A stretch of DNA of 64,000 nt from Paraburkholderia sp. BL10I2N1 (GTDB taxonomy: Bacteria; Pseudomonadota; Gammaproteobacteria; Burkholderiales; Burkholderiaceae), in the NCBI RefSeq assembly GCF_004361815.1, contig NZ_SNWA01000001.1, positions 3,224,001-3,288,000 of the forward strand, written 5' to 3'. A program made the position numbers and the translations under genes. A model generated the notes under the pieces. It was not told where the DNA came from and did not search any database. It was given only the letters and a program-made list of their open reading frames with translations. Shown here piece by piece: positions 45,952 through 55,002 of this stretch (position 1 is the stretch's first letter; every line of letters starts with the position of its first letter).

Positions 45952-46881
45952 ATGGATATGACTATCGTCGGGGCGGTGGTACTGCTGATCGTGATCGTGA
46001 TCGCGGCGCAAACCATCAAGATCGTGCCGCAGCAGCATGCGTGGGTGCTCGAGCGGCTAGGCCGTTATCATGCGACCCTCACGCCGGGCATGACCATCGT
46101 CGTGCCGTTTGTCGATCGAATCGCCTACAAGCACATCCTCAAGGAGATTCCGCTCGAAGTGCCGAGCCAGGTGTGTATCACGCGCGACAACACGCAGTTG
46201 CAGGTCGATGGCGTGCTGTATTTTCAGGTGACCGATCCGATGAAGGCGTCGTATGGATCGAGCAACTTCGTATTCGCGATCACTCAACTGTCGCAGACCA
46301 CGTTGCGCTCGGTGATCGGCAAGCTCGAACTCGACAAGACGTTCGAAGAGCGTGATTTCATCAACCACAGCATCGTCTCGTCGCTCGATGAAGCGGCGGC
46401 GAACTGGGGTGTGAAAGTGCTGCGTTATGAGATCAAGGACCTGACGCCGCCCAAGGAGATCCTTCACGCGATGCAGGCGCAGATCACGGCCGAGCGGGAG
46501 AAGCGCGCATTGATCGCAGCGTCGGAAGGGCGCAAGCAGGAACAGATCAATATCGCGTCGGGCGGGCGCGAGGCGGCAATCCAGAAGTCGGAAGGCGAGC
46601 GGCAGGCCGCGATTAATCAGGCGCAGGGGCAGGCGGCGGCGATCCTCGCGGTAGCCGAGGCGAACGCACAGGCGATCCAGAAGATCGCGGCGGCGATACA
46701 GTCGAACGGTGGTATGGAAGCGGTGAACCTCAAGGTTGCCGAGCAATACGTGAACGCATTCGGCAATCTGGCGAAGCAGGGCAATACGCTGATCGTGCCG
46801 GGCAACCTGGCGGACATGAGCACGATGATCGCGTCGGCACTGACGATCGTGAATCGTGGGAAAACAGCCGAGGCGCGCTAA
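45952..46881 (+). CDS. SPFH/band 7 protein, QmcA-like
   Basis: The 309-residue product has one N-terminal membrane helix (VGAVVLLIVIVIAAQTI), a stomatin/band 7 domain (VPQQHAWVLERLGRYHATL, PLEVPSQVCITRDN, GVLYFQVTDP) and an Ala/Glu/Gln-rich coiled coil that drives oligomer rings, ending with LIVPGNLADMSTMI. It is closest to QmcA/stomatin-type proteins, which act with NfeD partners and can influence FtsH-type proteases. AAGGAGTGCAAGG precedes the ATG. It is 48 bases after the NfeD gene and ends before a terminator. Confidence 0.92.
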   Translation: MDMTIVGAVVLLIVIVIAAQTIKIVPQQHAWVLERLGRYHATLTPGMTIVVPFVDRIAYKHILKEIPLEVPSQVCITRDNTQLQVDGVLYFQVTDPMKASYGSSNFVFAITQLSQTTLRSVIGKLELDKTFEERDFINHSIVSSLDEAAANWGVKVLRYEIKDLTPPKEILHAMQAQITAEREKRALIAASEGRKQEQINIASGGREAAIQKSEGERQAAINQAQGQAAAILAVAEANAQAIQKIAAAIQSNGGMEAVNLKVAEQYVNAFGNLAKQGNTLIVPGNLADMSTMIASALTIVNRGKTAEAR

Positions 46882-46931
46882 CCAGAGGTGTCCGCGGCGC
46901 AAACGCCGCCGCGGACGCTCCGGACCGCCAC

Positions 46932-46968
46932 AAAAAAGCCCGCACGCAATCGCAGTGCGGGCTTTTTT
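46932..46968. terminator. Bidirectional terminator between qmcA-like gene and smpB
   Basis: A perfect 14-bp stem AAAAAAGCCCGCAC/GTGCGGGCTTTTTT with a nine-base loop serves both converging genes. Confidence 0.92.
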
Positions 46969-46993
46969 ATCTTCAGCGTAGAACAGCGGCCAT

Positions 46994-47440
46994 TTACGTT
47001 GGCGTGCGCATCAGGCGCGCTCTTTCGCGTTCCCAGTCACGCTTTTTCTCGACGTCGCGCTTGTCGTGCATTTTCTTGCCCTTCGCGAGGCCGATTTCGC
47101 ATTTCACCCGGCCGCCCTTGTAGTGGAAATTCAGCGGCACCAGCGTATAGCCGCGCTGCTCGACCTTGCCGATCAGCTTGCTGATCTCTTCGCTGTGCAG
47201 CAGCAGCTTGCGCGTGCGGACGGGGTCGGGATGGATGTGCGTCGAGGCTTCCGGCAATGGGCTGATGTGCGCACCGATCAGAAACAGCTCGCCGTTACGG
47301 ATCACGACGTAGCCTTCCTTGATCTGGCCGCGCCCGGCGCGCAGCGCCTTGACCTCCCATCCTTCGAGCACGAGCCCCGCTTCGTAGCGTTCTTCGATGA
47401 AATAGTCGAAGAAGGCTTTTCTGTTGTCGATGATGCTCAT
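46994..47440 (-). CDS. smpB: SsrA-binding protein SmpB
   Basis: SmpB delivers tmRNA to stalled ribosomes for trans-translation. The 148-residue protein has the expected [20 protein letters not shown] and [19 protein letters not shown], and the basic C-terminal tail with [10 protein letters not shown] that enters the mRNA channel. The ssrA gene is not in the window. It diverges from ratA across 100 bases that hold a symmetrical A/T-rich element. Confidence 0.96.
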   Translation of the reverse strand: MSIIDNRKAFFDYFIEERYEAGLVLEGWEVKALRAGRGQIKEGYVVIRNGELFLIGAHISPLPEASTHIHPDPVRTRKLLLHSEEISKLIGKVEQRGYTLVPLNFHYKGGRVKCEIGLAKGKKMHDKRDVEKKRDWERERARLMRTPT

Positions 47441-47463
47441 GAATGGAAAGTGCCCAACTCGTT

Positions 47464-47479
47464 TAAAATCACGATTTTA
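47464..47479. promoter_or_regulatory. Symmetric -10-like element between smpB and ratA
   Basis: TAAAATC-AC-GATTTTA is a perfect 7+7 palindrome in the divergent promoter region. Each strand reads TAAAAT, a plausible -10 for both genes, so two polymerases would compete for it. No clear -35 boxes are seen. Confidence 0.4.
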
Positions 47480-47540
47480 GCAAAGCGGGGCAAGGAAAGC
47501 CCGCGGCGCTTGTCCACTCTTGCCACGCGTCGTGGAATTT

Positions 47541-47978
47541 ATGGCAGATGTCCAGAAAACCGTGTTGATACGCCATTCGGCGGAACAGATGTTCGACCTT
47601 GTCACCGACGTGGCCGACTACCCCAATTTCCTTCCCTGGTGCGGTGGAGTCGAAATCCGACGGCAGGACGAAAACGGGATGGAAGCCAAAATCGACATTA
47701 ATTTCAAGGGCATCAAGCAGCATTTCGCCACGCACAATACCCAGCAGCGGCCGACACGTATTGATATGGAATTCGCGGACGGCCCATTTCGCAAGTTCAC
47801 CGGCTTCTGGCGCTTCACACCGCTGCGCGCGGACTCCTGCAAGATCGAGTTCGCGCTGCACTACGAATTCTCCAGCATCATTCTCGAGAAGCTCATCGGG
47901 CCGGTGTTCAGCCACATCGCGAACACGTTCGTCGAATCGTTCGTGAAGCGCGCCAACCAGCGCTACGGCAAGGCATGA
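47541..47978 (+). CDS. ratA: RatA-family START-like protein
   Basis: This 145-residue protein of the polyketide cyclase/COQ10 START-like family has LIRHSAEQMFDLVTDVADYP and the conserved FLPWCGGVEI. It was described in E. coli as a toxin that blocks 50S joining, but family relatives bind ubiquinone precursors, so either role is open. The ATG at 47541 is preferred over the upstream in-frame start because the family begins there. It overlaps rnfH as ATGA, the usual ratA-ratB pairing next to smpB. Confidence 0.9.
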   Translation: MADVQKTVLIRHSAEQMFDLVTDVADYPNFLPWCGGVEIRRQDENGMEAKIDINFKGIKQHFATHNTQQRPTRIDMEFADGPFRKFTGFWRFTPLRADSCKIEFALHYEFSSIILEKLIGPVFSHIANTFVESFVKRANQRYGKA

Positions 47979-48307
47979 GCGCGATGCTGTCGATCGAAGT
48001 CTGCTATGCGCTGTCCGAAGGGCAGACACTCATTCCGCTCGAATTGCCCGAGGGCTCTACGTTGCAGCAGGCAATCGTCGCCAGCGGCATTCTTGCGCGC
48101 CATCCGGAGATCGATCTCGCGAAGCAGAAGGTCGGCATCCTGGGCAAGCTCAAGCCGATGGACACGGTGCTCGCGCAGTACGATCGGGTGGAAATCTACC
48201 GGCCCCTGATTGTCGATCCCAAGTCGGCGCGCCAGCGCCGCGTCGAGAAAACCCGTAAGGAGGGCTCGATCGAAGGACGCAAGTGGCTGCCGAAGGATTC
48301 ACGCTAG
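47975..48307 (+). CDS. rnfH: RnfH/UPF0125 family protein (RatB)
   Basis: This is a small ubiquitin-like fold protein of 110 residues with IEVCYALSEGQTLIPLELP at the start and VGILGKLKPMDTVL, then DRVEIYRPLIVDPKSARQ. It has a basic tail. Its biochemical role is unknown. It is not associated with an rnf operon here. The start overlaps the ratA stop by four bases. Confidence 0.9.
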   Translation: MSAMLSIEVCYALSEGQTLIPLELPEGSTLQQAIVASGILARHPEIDLAKQKVGILGKLKPMDTVLAQYDRVEIYRPLIVDPKSARQRRVEKTRKEGSIEGRKWLPKDSR

Positions 48308-48365
48308 CGCCTGGCTGCCCCGGGCTGGCCGGGAGTCGCTAGCGGTCGCGAACTGGGCATGGATC

Positions 48366-48425
48366 GCCGCTGCAGCGGCAAAATGTTGGCCATCCGCCAC
48401 CCGCCACCCGCCACCCGCTGGCGGG
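48366..48425. repeat. Palindrome and 7-bp tandem repeat after rnfH
   Basis: A perfect 14-bp palindrome GCCGCTGCAGCGGC (48366-48379) is followed by three tandem copies of CCGCCAC (48394-48414), ending in a CCCGC/GCGGG mini hairpin. It lies between two converging genes and may help end transcripts, although there is no T run. Confidence 0.5.
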
Positions 48426-48436
48426 ATCCCGACGGA

Positions 48437-49411
48437 TCAGTGCGCCGACACCTGCGCTTTTTCCTCGATGGTTGTGCTGTCCGACCCATCATCCGCGTGC
48501 TGCCGCACCGACCAGCTCACGCCGGCCACCAGCAGAGCGATGGCGGCCATTTCGAGCGGCCTCGGCATCCGGTGGTCGTAGATGAAGCCGTAGAGCAGTG
48601 CAAAAAGCGTCTCAAACACAATTAACTGACCTGACAGCGTCAGCGGAAGGCGCTTGGACGCGGCGTTCCACAGCCCATTGCCGAGCCACGACGCGCCGAC
48701 CGCCAGTACCAGATTCAGCATCCAGAACAGATGCCAGCGTTGGTCCGCGAGCGGCACCTGGAGCGTGCCGGAAGGCAACAGGGCGATCACGACCCAGAGC
48801 GCCGCACCAAGCCCGCCCGTCACGACACCCCACAACAGCGACCATTCGTTGCCGCTAAAACGGGTGTTGCGCTGCAGATAACGGGCATTTTCGACCGCGA
48901 ACCACGTCCAGCAGGCCAGCGCGCCGGTTGCGCAGGCGAGGCCAATGAGTTTCGTCAGGACGCTGACGGGGCGGCCGCCGTCGACCGTGAAGACATCGAT
49001 ATTGATGCAGGCGATGCCGGTGACGACCATGGCAAGCGGTAGCGCGAGGCGCGCGAGCGGCACGGCGCCGTGGTCGCGCCGGCCGAGCAGCGTCACGGTG
49101 ACCGGCAGCACGCCCACGATCAGCGACGACGGCGCGATGCCGATCATATGCACCGCGCTCGTCAACAGGATGTAGTAAAGGATGTTGCCGGCAAGCGCCA
49201 GCGTGACGAGTGCGCGGAGGTCTTCGCGGCTCAGGCGGGCGAGCAGCGAGCGCGCGGCCGGCAGCGCGGCGACCAGCGAAACGACGCCATACATCGTGTA
49301 GCGGCCCGCACCGAGCAGCAGCGGTGAAAAATCGGGCAGTAGCCGCGGCACCAGAAAAACCATACCCCATAAAGCCCCGGCCATCACGCCATATGCCACA
49401 CCGCGCTGCAT
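48437..49411 (-). CDS. EamA/DMT-family transporter
   Basis: This inner-membrane protein of 324 residues has ten predicted helices in two EamA halves, beginning GVAYGVMAGALWGMVFLVP. The glycine-rich loop GNGLWNAASKRLPL and the LSGQLIVFETLFALLYGF segment lie in the second half. GAGG lies five bases before the ATG. The short cytoplasmic C-terminus is acidic. It is not closely similar to the other EamA gene in the window. The substrate is unknown. Confidence 0.85.
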   Translation of the reverse strand: MQRGVAYGVMAGALWGMVFLVPRLLPDFSPLLLGAGRYTMYGVVSLVAALPAARSLLARLSREDLRALVTLALAGNILYYILLTSAVHMIGIAPSSLIVGVLPVTVTLLGRRDHGAVPLARLALPLAMVVTGIACINIDVFTVDGGRPVSVLTKLIGLACATGALACWTWFAVENARYLQRNTRFSGNEWSLLWGVVTGGLGAALWVVIALLPSGTLQVPLADQRWHLFWMLNLVLAVGASWLGNGLWNAASKRLPLTLSGQLIVFETLFALLYGFIYDHRMPRPLEMAAIALLVAGVSWSVRQHADDGSDSTTIEEKAQVSAH

Positions 49412-49649
49412 TGCTACCTCGAATCGAATTGCTGGAAAGGCGCGCAGGTTAACATGGCAGGGGGAGTGCCCGTCTTGTTCGATCCTGCATTGCGCTTCCC
49501 CGGAAGTGCCGCACCGAGCTCAATCCTGCGCTGTGTGTCCGAACGCGCAAACGAAACCGGATCGAAAGCGACCCGAACGGTGAACCGAAATCGACCGCCC
49601 CGGAACCGAGAAAAAATCATCGAAAATTCGCTAAGCTGCTGTTCGCGCA

Positions 49650-49678
49650 GTGAAAACCGGGGAGGTATCGCGTATAAT
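49650..49678 (+). promoter_or_regulatory. guaB promoter
   Basis: GTGAAA (49650-49655) and TATAAT (49673-49678) are 17 bases apart, giving a vegetative-type promoter with a leader of about 20 bases. The rest of the 293-base region between the divergent EamA gene and guaB holds no gene that can be supported. Confidence 0.7.
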
Positions 49679-49704
49679 TCGCTTTTGCGCCTATAGGATT
49701 TGCC

Positions 49705-51165
49705 ATGCGTCTGATCCAAAAAGCACTCACGTTCGATGACGTGCTCCTTGTCCCGGCCTTCTCCGACATTCTGCCGCGCGACGCCAGCCTCAAGACCCGG
49801 CTGACCCGTAATATTTCCCTGAACATGCCGCTTGTGTCCGCCGCCATGGACACGGTCACCGAAGCTCGCCTCGCTATCGCGATGGCGCAGATGGGCGGTG
49901 TCGGCATCATTCACAAGAATTTCACGCCGGCCGAACAGGCCAGCGAAGTCGCCAAGGTCAAGCGTTTCGAGTCGGGCGTCGTGCGCGATCCGATCACGGT
50001 TCCGCCGCAGATGAAGGTGCGCGACGTGATCGCGCTGTCGCGGCAGCATGGCATTTCGGGCTTTCCGGTCGTCGAGGGCGCGCAGCTCGTCGGTATCGTC
50101 ACGAATCGCGACCTGCGTTTCGAGGAGCGTCTGGACGATCCGGTCCGCACGATCATGACGCCGCGCGAGCGCCTCGTAACGGTCAAGGAAGGCACGCCGC
50201 TCGCTGAAGCCAAGGCGCTGATGCACAGCCACCGTCTGGAACGTGTGCTGGTCATCAACGATTCGTTTGAACTGCGGGGCCTGATGACCGTCAAGGACAT
50301 CACCAAGCAGACCGAACACCCGGACGCCTGCAAGGACGAACACGGCAAGCTGCGCGCAGGCGCAGCGGTGGGCGTCGGCGCGGACAACGAAGAGCGCGTG
50401 GAACTGCTGGTGCAGGCCGGCGTCGACGTGATCGTCGTCGATACGGCGCATGGTCACAGCAAGGGTGTGCTGGAGCGCGTCCGCTGGGTCAAGAAGAACT
50501 TCCCGCATGTCGAAGTGATCGGCGGCAACATCGCCACGGCGGATGCCGCGAAGGCGCTCGTCGAATACGGCGCGGATGGCGTCAAGGTCGGTATCGGCCC
50601 GGGCTCGATCTGCACGACGCGCATCGTTGCGGGTGTCGGCGTGCCGCAGATTAGCGCGATCGCGAACGTGTCGGATGCTCTCAAGGGCTCTGGCGTGCCG
50701 GTCGTTGCCGATGGCGGCGTGCGTTTCTCGGGCGACGTCAGCAAGGCTCTGGCCGCCGGCGCGAACGCCGTGATGATGGGTAGCATGTTTGCCGGCACCG
50801 AAGAAGCGCCGGGCGACGTGTTCCTGTATCAGGGCCGCCAGTACAAGTCATACCGCGGCATGGGCTCGGTGGGCGCGATGAAGGACGGCGCCGCCGATCG
50901 CTACTTCCAGGACAACTCCGCGAACATCGACAAACTCGTGCCGGAAGGCATCGAAGGCCGCGTCGCGTACAAGGGCTCGGTCAACGCGATCCTGTTCCAG
51001 CTGATCGGCGGCGTCCGTGCCAGCATGGGCTATTGCGGCTGCCGTACGATCGACGAAATGCACGACAAGGCGTCGTTCGTGGAAATCACGTCGGCGGGCA
51101 TGCGCGAGTCGCACGTGCATGATGTGCAGATCACGAAGGAAGCCCCCAACTACCACGTGGACTAA
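49705..51165 (+). CDS. guaB: IMP dehydrogenase
   Basis: GuaB oxidises IMP to XMP, the first step toward GMP. The 486-residue protein has the TIM barrel beginning [14 protein letters not shown], two CBS domains inserted at about residues 93-205 that sense purine nucleotides, the catalytic cysteine loop [15 protein letters not shown], and the C-terminal flap ([10 protein letters not shown]). The length is normal. It lies in one direction with an unidentified membrane protein gene and guaA. Confidence 0.97.
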   Translation: MRLIQKALTFDDVLLVPAFSDILPRDASLKTRLTRNISLNMPLVSAAMDTVTEARLAIAMAQMGGVGIIHKNFTPAEQASEVAKVKRFESGVVRDPITVPPQMKVRDVIALSRQHGISGFPVVEGAQLVGIVTNRDLRFEERLDDPVRTIMTPRERLVTVKEGTPLAEAKALMHSHRLERVLVINDSFELRGLMTVKDITKQTEHPDACKDEHGKLRAGAAVGVGADNEERVELLVQAGVDVIVVDTAHGHSKGVLERVRWVKKNFPHVEVIGGNIATADAAKALVEYGADGVKVGIGPGSICTTRIVAGVGVPQISAIANVSDALKGSGVPVVADGGVRFSGDVSKALAAGANAVMMGSMFAGTEEAPGDVFLYQGRQYKSYRGMGSVGAMKDGAADRYFQDNSANIDKLVPEGIEGRVAYKGSVNAILFQLIGGVRASMGYCGCRTIDEMHDKASFVEITSAGMRESHVHDVQITKEAPNYHVD

Positions 51166-51171
51166 TCGTCA

Positions 51172-51885
51172 ATGAAGCCATTGCTGCGCGTTGTACTCGT
51201 CATCGATGCGTTGCTGCTCCTCGCATTCGGGCTGCTGTTTCTGCTGACGCCCTGGACGTCGCTGTACAACGCACTGCAACTCGCGCAGGTTGAGCCTGCG
51301 CTGGTCGGACAGGGCTTCGGGATCGCGCTGCTGGGTCTCGCGTGGCTCGCGCTGCACGCGTCGATCGACGGTGCCATGACGCGGGCCGTGGCCCGGACGG
51401 TCGGCCACGTCAACTGGCTGACGGGCGTCTTGATGCTGGTCTGGCTGATCGCTTTGCGTTCGCCTTCGCTGAGCGCTTTCGGGCAGCTGGTTGGCGCCGT
51501 GGTCGCCGTGGTGCTTGTGCTGATTGGCTTGGGTGGCGTGCGCCTTGCTGCCGCGGTGCGGCGGCGCGAGAAGGCGCAGGCCGCTGGGGCCGGGGCGACC
51601 GGGCGCGAGCAGAAGCAGGCTGAGAAGGCTGAAAAGCAGGCCGCGCAGGCGCGCGAGGCTGAGGTCTATCAGACGGAGCCCGTGACGAAGGTTTCACCTC
51701 CGGTGAGCCCTGCAACGGGCCGCCGGGTCGAGCCGGACTTCACGGCGGCGCACCAGCCTGGCGTCGTCACGGCCGAGACCCGGACTGTCGAGACGCGCTC
51801 GACGCAGACCCACACCGCAGCCGACGAAGCGCGCGACGCCGCGGCTGATTCGCCCGGCGCGCCGCGGCCTCCGTTCCATGGCTAA
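51172..51885 (+). CDS. Membrane protein of unknown function with charged tail
   Basis: The 237-residue product is not recognised. The first 130 residues contain four hydrophobic segments (for example VVLVIDALLLLAFGLLFLL and GQLVGAVVAVVLVLIGLGG), like small DoxX- or DUF-type membrane proteins. From about residue 128 the chain is cytoplasmic-looking: an Ala/Glu/Lys/Gln-rich coiled-coil stretch, then a Pro/Thr/Ser/Glu-rich disordered tail. It starts six bases after guaB and is almost surely cotranscribed. A position between guaB and guaA suggests no obvious purine role. Confidence 0.75.
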   Translation: MKPLLRVVLVIDALLLLAFGLLFLLTPWTSLYNALQLAQVEPALVGQGFGIALLGLAWLALHASIDGAMTRAVARTVGHVNWLTGVLMLVWLIALRSPSLSAFGQLVGAVVAVVLVLIGLGGVRLAAAVRRREKAQAAGAGATGREQKQAEKAEKQAAQAREAEVYQTEPVTKVSPPVSPATGRRVEPDFTAAHQPGVVTAETRTVETRSTQTHTAADEARDAAADSPGAPRPPFHG

Positions 51886-52046
51886 CCGGCGAACGTTCGC
51901 ACCACCTGCCGACGCTCCCGCATTCCGCCTGCCCGTTTTTCCAGCCCTGCGGGTTTTAGCCGTCGCGACGCCTGCCCGAGGCTGCGTTGACGCCTGTTCC
52001 AGAGTCGCCCAGCCGCGCGCCGCTTGTTGCCGGCTTTTGAATTCAC

Positions 52047-52067
52047 AGCCGCGCGCCCTGCGCGGCT
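52047..52067 (+). other. Hairpin upstream of guaA
   Basis: AGCCGCGC/GCGCGGCT form a perfect 8-bp stem with a GCCCT loop, ending 36 bases before the guaA ATG. The first arm is part of a 12-base direct repeat, CAGCCGCGCGCC, also at 52010-52021. It could terminate the guaB transcript or shape the guaA leader. No T run follows. Confidence 0.5.
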
Positions 52068-52103
52068 TCCCCTATCCGTTCACTTTTGATTCAGTCCGCT
52101 GCC

Positions 52104-53687
52104 ATGCATGACAAGATCCTGATTCTCGACTTCGGTTCGCAAGTCACCCAACTGATCGCACGACGCATCCGCGAGGCGCACGTGCTGTCGGAAATTCATC
52201 CCTACGACGTTAGCGACGAATTCATCCGCGAATTCGCGCCGAAGGGCGTGATCCTGTCGGGCGGCCCGAATTCGGTTGTCGACGCGGACACGCCGCGTGC
52301 GCCGCAAGCCGTGTTCGAACTCGGTGTGCCGGTGCTGGGTATCTGCTACGGCATGCAGACGATGGCCGAGCAACTCGGCGGCAAGGTGGACAGCGGCCAC
52401 GTGCGTGAATTCGGTTATGCCGAAGTGCGCGCGCGCAACCATACGAGCTTCCTCGAAGGTATCGAGGACTTCCGCACCGACGAAGGTCACGGCATGCTGA
52501 AGGTCTGGATGAGCCACGGCGACACGGTGCTCGAAATGCCGCCGGGGTTCAGGTTGATGGCGTCGACGGAATCGTGCCCGGTGGCCGCGATGGCCGACGA
52601 GGCACGTCATTTCTACGGTTTGCAGTGGCACCCGGAAGTCACCCACACGGTGCAGGGCCGCGCGATGCTCGAGCGTTTCGTGCTCGGCATCTGCGGCGCG
52701 AAGCCGGACTGGGAGATGGGTCACTACGCCGACGAAGCCGTCGAAACGATCCGCGCACAGGTGGGCAACGAACATGTGATCCTGGGGCTGTCGGGCGGCG
52801 TGGATTCGTCGGTGGCGGCGGCGCTGCTGCATCGCGCGATCGGCGACCAGCTGACCTGCGTGTTCGTCGATCACGGCCTGCTGCGACTCAATGAAGCAGA
52901 GCAGGTGATGGCGACGTTCGCCGATCACCTCGGCGTGAAGGTGATTCACGTCGACGCGAGCGAAGCGTTCCTGTCGAAGCTGGCCGGGGTGACGGATCCG
53001 GAAGCGAAGCGCAAGATCATCGGTGCCGAATTCGTCGAGGTGTTCCAGGCCGAAGCGGCGAAGCTCACCGACGCGAAGTGGCTGGCGCAGGGCACGATCT
53101 ATCCGGATGTGATCGAGTCGGCCGGCAAGGGCAAGAAGGCCGCGCACACGATCAAGAGCCATCACAACGTCGGCGGCCTGCCTGAGACGCTGAATCTGAA
53201 GCTGCTCGAACCGCTGCGCGAACTGTTCAAGGACGAAGTGCGAGAACTGGGTGTGAAGCTCGGCCTGCCGCCGGCGATGGTGTATCGCCATCCGTTCCCG
53301 GGCCCGGGCCTCGGCGTGCGGATTCTCGGCGAAGTGCGGCGCGATTTCGCGGACCTGCTGCGTCGTGCGGACGCCATTTTCATCGAAACGCTACGCACCT
53401 TCATCGACAAGGAAACCGGCAAGTCCTGGTACGACCTCACGAGCCAGGCGTTCGCGGTGTTTCTGCCGGTGAAGAGCGTTGGCGTGATGGGTGATGGGCG
53501 CACGTATGAATATGTCGTCGCGCTGCGCGCGGTGCAGACGCTCGACTTCATGACGGCGCATTGGGCGCATCTGCCGCATGAACTGCTCGGCCACGTGTCG
53601 AACCGGATCATCAACGAGGTTCGCGGGATCAACCGGGTCGTCTATGACATTTCCGGGAAACCGCCGGCAACGATCGAGTGGGAGTGA
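52104..53687 (+). CDS. guaA: GMP synthase (glutamine-hydrolysing)
   Basis: GuaA aminates XMP to GMP. The 527-residue protein has an N-terminal class I glutamine amidotransferase domain with the nucleophile in [14 protein letters not shown] and the [10 protein letters not shown] histidine/glutamate, the ATP pyrophosphatase domain with the P-loop [12 protein letters not shown] at about residues 229-240, and a C-terminal dimerisation domain ending [12 protein letters not shown]. The ATG at 52104 begins [13 protein letters not shown]. Its 3' end is a well-known target for integrative elements, and the sequence changes character right after the stop codon. Confidence 0.97.
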   Translation: MHDKILILDFGSQVTQLIARRIREAHVLSEIHPYDVSDEFIREFAPKGVILSGGPNSVVDADTPRAPQAVFELGVPVLGICYGMQTMAEQLGGKVDSGHVREFGYAEVRARNHTSFLEGIEDFRTDEGHGMLKVWMSHGDTVLEMPPGFRLMASTESCPVAAMADEARHFYGLQWHPEVTHTVQGRAMLERFVLGICGAKPDWEMGHYADEAVETIRAQVGNEHVILGLSGGVDSSVAAALLHRAIGDQLTCVFVDHGLLRLNEAEQVMATFADHLGVKVIHVDASEAFLSKLAGVTDPEAKRKIIGAEFVEVFQAEAAKLTDAKWLAQGTIYPDVIESAGKGKKAAHTIKSHHNVGGLPETLNLKLLEPLRELFKDEVRELGVKLGLPPAMVYRHPFPGPGLGVRILGEVRRDFADLLRRADAIFIETLRTFIDKETGKSWYDLTSQAFAVFLPVKSVGVMGDGRTYEYVVALRAVQTLDFMTAHWAHLPHELLGHVSNRIINEVRGINRVVYDISGKPPATIEWE

Positions 53688-53844
53688 CCGGCCTAAAAAT
53701 ATCGTTTAAAATCAAATGGATACGATGTGAGTCGAATGATTCGCACAGGCTCGGAATTGCTGGCTGTTGGTCTGTAACCCATTGAAAAATATGGGCCTTT
53801 TCCATTTCAGTTCTGCGCTCTGCTGAATCCCAGCGGGCGCAATT

Positions 53845-53933
53845 TGACGGTATTTCTGACGGTATACGCGGGCAGCCTGCGCGGGGGCTCGCTTGATACC
53901 GTCAGAGGGTGTCGACGGTATACGTGACGGTAT
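53845..53933. repeat. TGACGGTAT repeat array (possible integrase arm sites)
   Basis: TGACGGTAT occurs at 53845, 53857 and 53925, once inverted (ATACCGTCA, 53896-53904), and as CGACGGTAT at 53913. The plus-strand copies form two pairs, each with starts exactly 12 bp apart. A further eight-base match, TGACGGTA, lies at 54739. Spaced direct repeats beside an insertion target are typical of arm-binding sites for tyrosine integrases. That function is inferred. Confidence 0.65.
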
Positions 53934-54208
53934 CGGGCAACGGCGTGACAGGCGGTTGAGTGTCGCTATGCGGATGATTCTATGTGGCCCGGATTGGAGA
54001 GGTGATCCGGTTTTTGATAAGGATTGCATAGTTTATATCTGTGGGTAGTTAGGATTCGGATTTGCCCGCTCGTCGATCTTGTCGAGCCGGACCCCATGTC
54101 TGATCGAGACTACGTCAATTCACTATCGGCCAGTATCGGTCAGTCGACGCCTGGGCACGCGACGGCCGGAACTACCTGCAATGCAGCCGTTCGACTAGAG
54201 CATTGCCT

Positions 54209-54240
54209 GTCAGGTGAATCCCACGCGAGATTCACCTGAC
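54209..54240. repeat. Perfect 12-bp inverted repeat
   Basis: GTCAGGTGAATC and GATTCACCTGAC flank an eight-base spacer. There is no T run, so a terminator is unlikely. A protein-binding operator, a recombination or insertion remnant, or a small RNA hairpin is possible. Confidence 0.6.
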
Positions 54241-55002
54241 TCCAGTATTATTCACTCAACTTTGAACTCGAATGCCTCGCTCTCAGCAGCGCTGCACGTG
54301 TCGGAAAATCTCGCAGTCGCGTTCGGCGAGGAAACGTGTCTTCATTTTTATCGCCTCTTGCGGCGGCACACCATGTGAACCGAACGCCGCTGATCTGTTG
54401 TGGACTTCGATTCGTCGAAGAAATACATGACAACTGTGCTGAACTGAGCCGCATCCTGCCGCGCCTGACACGCGCAGATTCCCTGCGATTGGCTCAGAAA
54501 GACATCGGACCACGCCTTGTTTTTCTGTGGGCCGTCGACTACGCGCAGCGCGTCGCTCGACTATAAACTGCGCGAGACGTCACCTGGCGGATTCTCGTAC
54601 CCGAGCGTCAGACTACCTGTCACTTCGCGCGATTCTTATAGACCTGGTCCGGGGCCGGGTAAAATTGCGTAGATCAAACCCTACTCAGTCCAGAGAGGGG
54701 AAGCGCTGCCCCCATGGTCATCTATGGACAGGATGCCTTGACGGTAGGGCGTTCGTGCATAGCATCTCCAGGACCGACTCCGCTACGCGACACCGGCCAA
54801 AATTGCGCGATTCCACCGATGCAGTGTGGTGACGGAAGAGGAAAGTTGCGGCCCAGCACGCTCGATGGAACTGATTGTCCGCGTCAAAGTCGATGCGTTG
54901 AGATTGACGGACAAGGTCCTCGAAGAACTGCACGCCAAGAGAATACCAAGGCTGCTGAATCGACTAGCCACGTGTCTATCAACCTATGATTACCCGGAAG
55001 TT

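Larger units (their letters stand above)
53688..55002. other. Gene-poor stretch at the island's left end
   Basis: No gene is supported in these 1.3 kb. A weak CCCAT/ATGGG hairpin with a short T run (53778-53800) may end guaA transcripts. Short frames exist, for example a GTG frame of 76 codons at 54336-54566 with GAGG upstream, but none is recognised. TATAAA at 54562 and TAAAAT near 54660 could serve as -10 boxes for the helicase gene. An in-frame extension of the helicase runs back to 54826. Confidence 0.5.

Noticed and set aside
48394..48414. Tandem CCGCCAC units as a CRISPR-like array
   Set aside because: The units are 7 bp and directly adjacent, with no spacers and no cas genes in the window.
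53688..53760. tRNA or integrase gene directly after guaA
   Set aside because: No cloverleaf with a T-arm signature and no tyrosine recombinase motif was found in any frame of this stretch.
54248..54513. Short minus-strand frames in the gene-poor stretch
   Set aside because: They are two overlapping frames with no motif. One would end after MKTRFLAERDCEIFRHVQRC, and neither is convincing as a gene or a remnant.
54714..54989. 91-codon frame with GAGAGGGG upstream, before the helicase
   Set aside because: Composition is not protein-like (many Pro, Gly and Arg), it overlaps the helicase extension in another frame, and the possible ribosome binding site is too far away.
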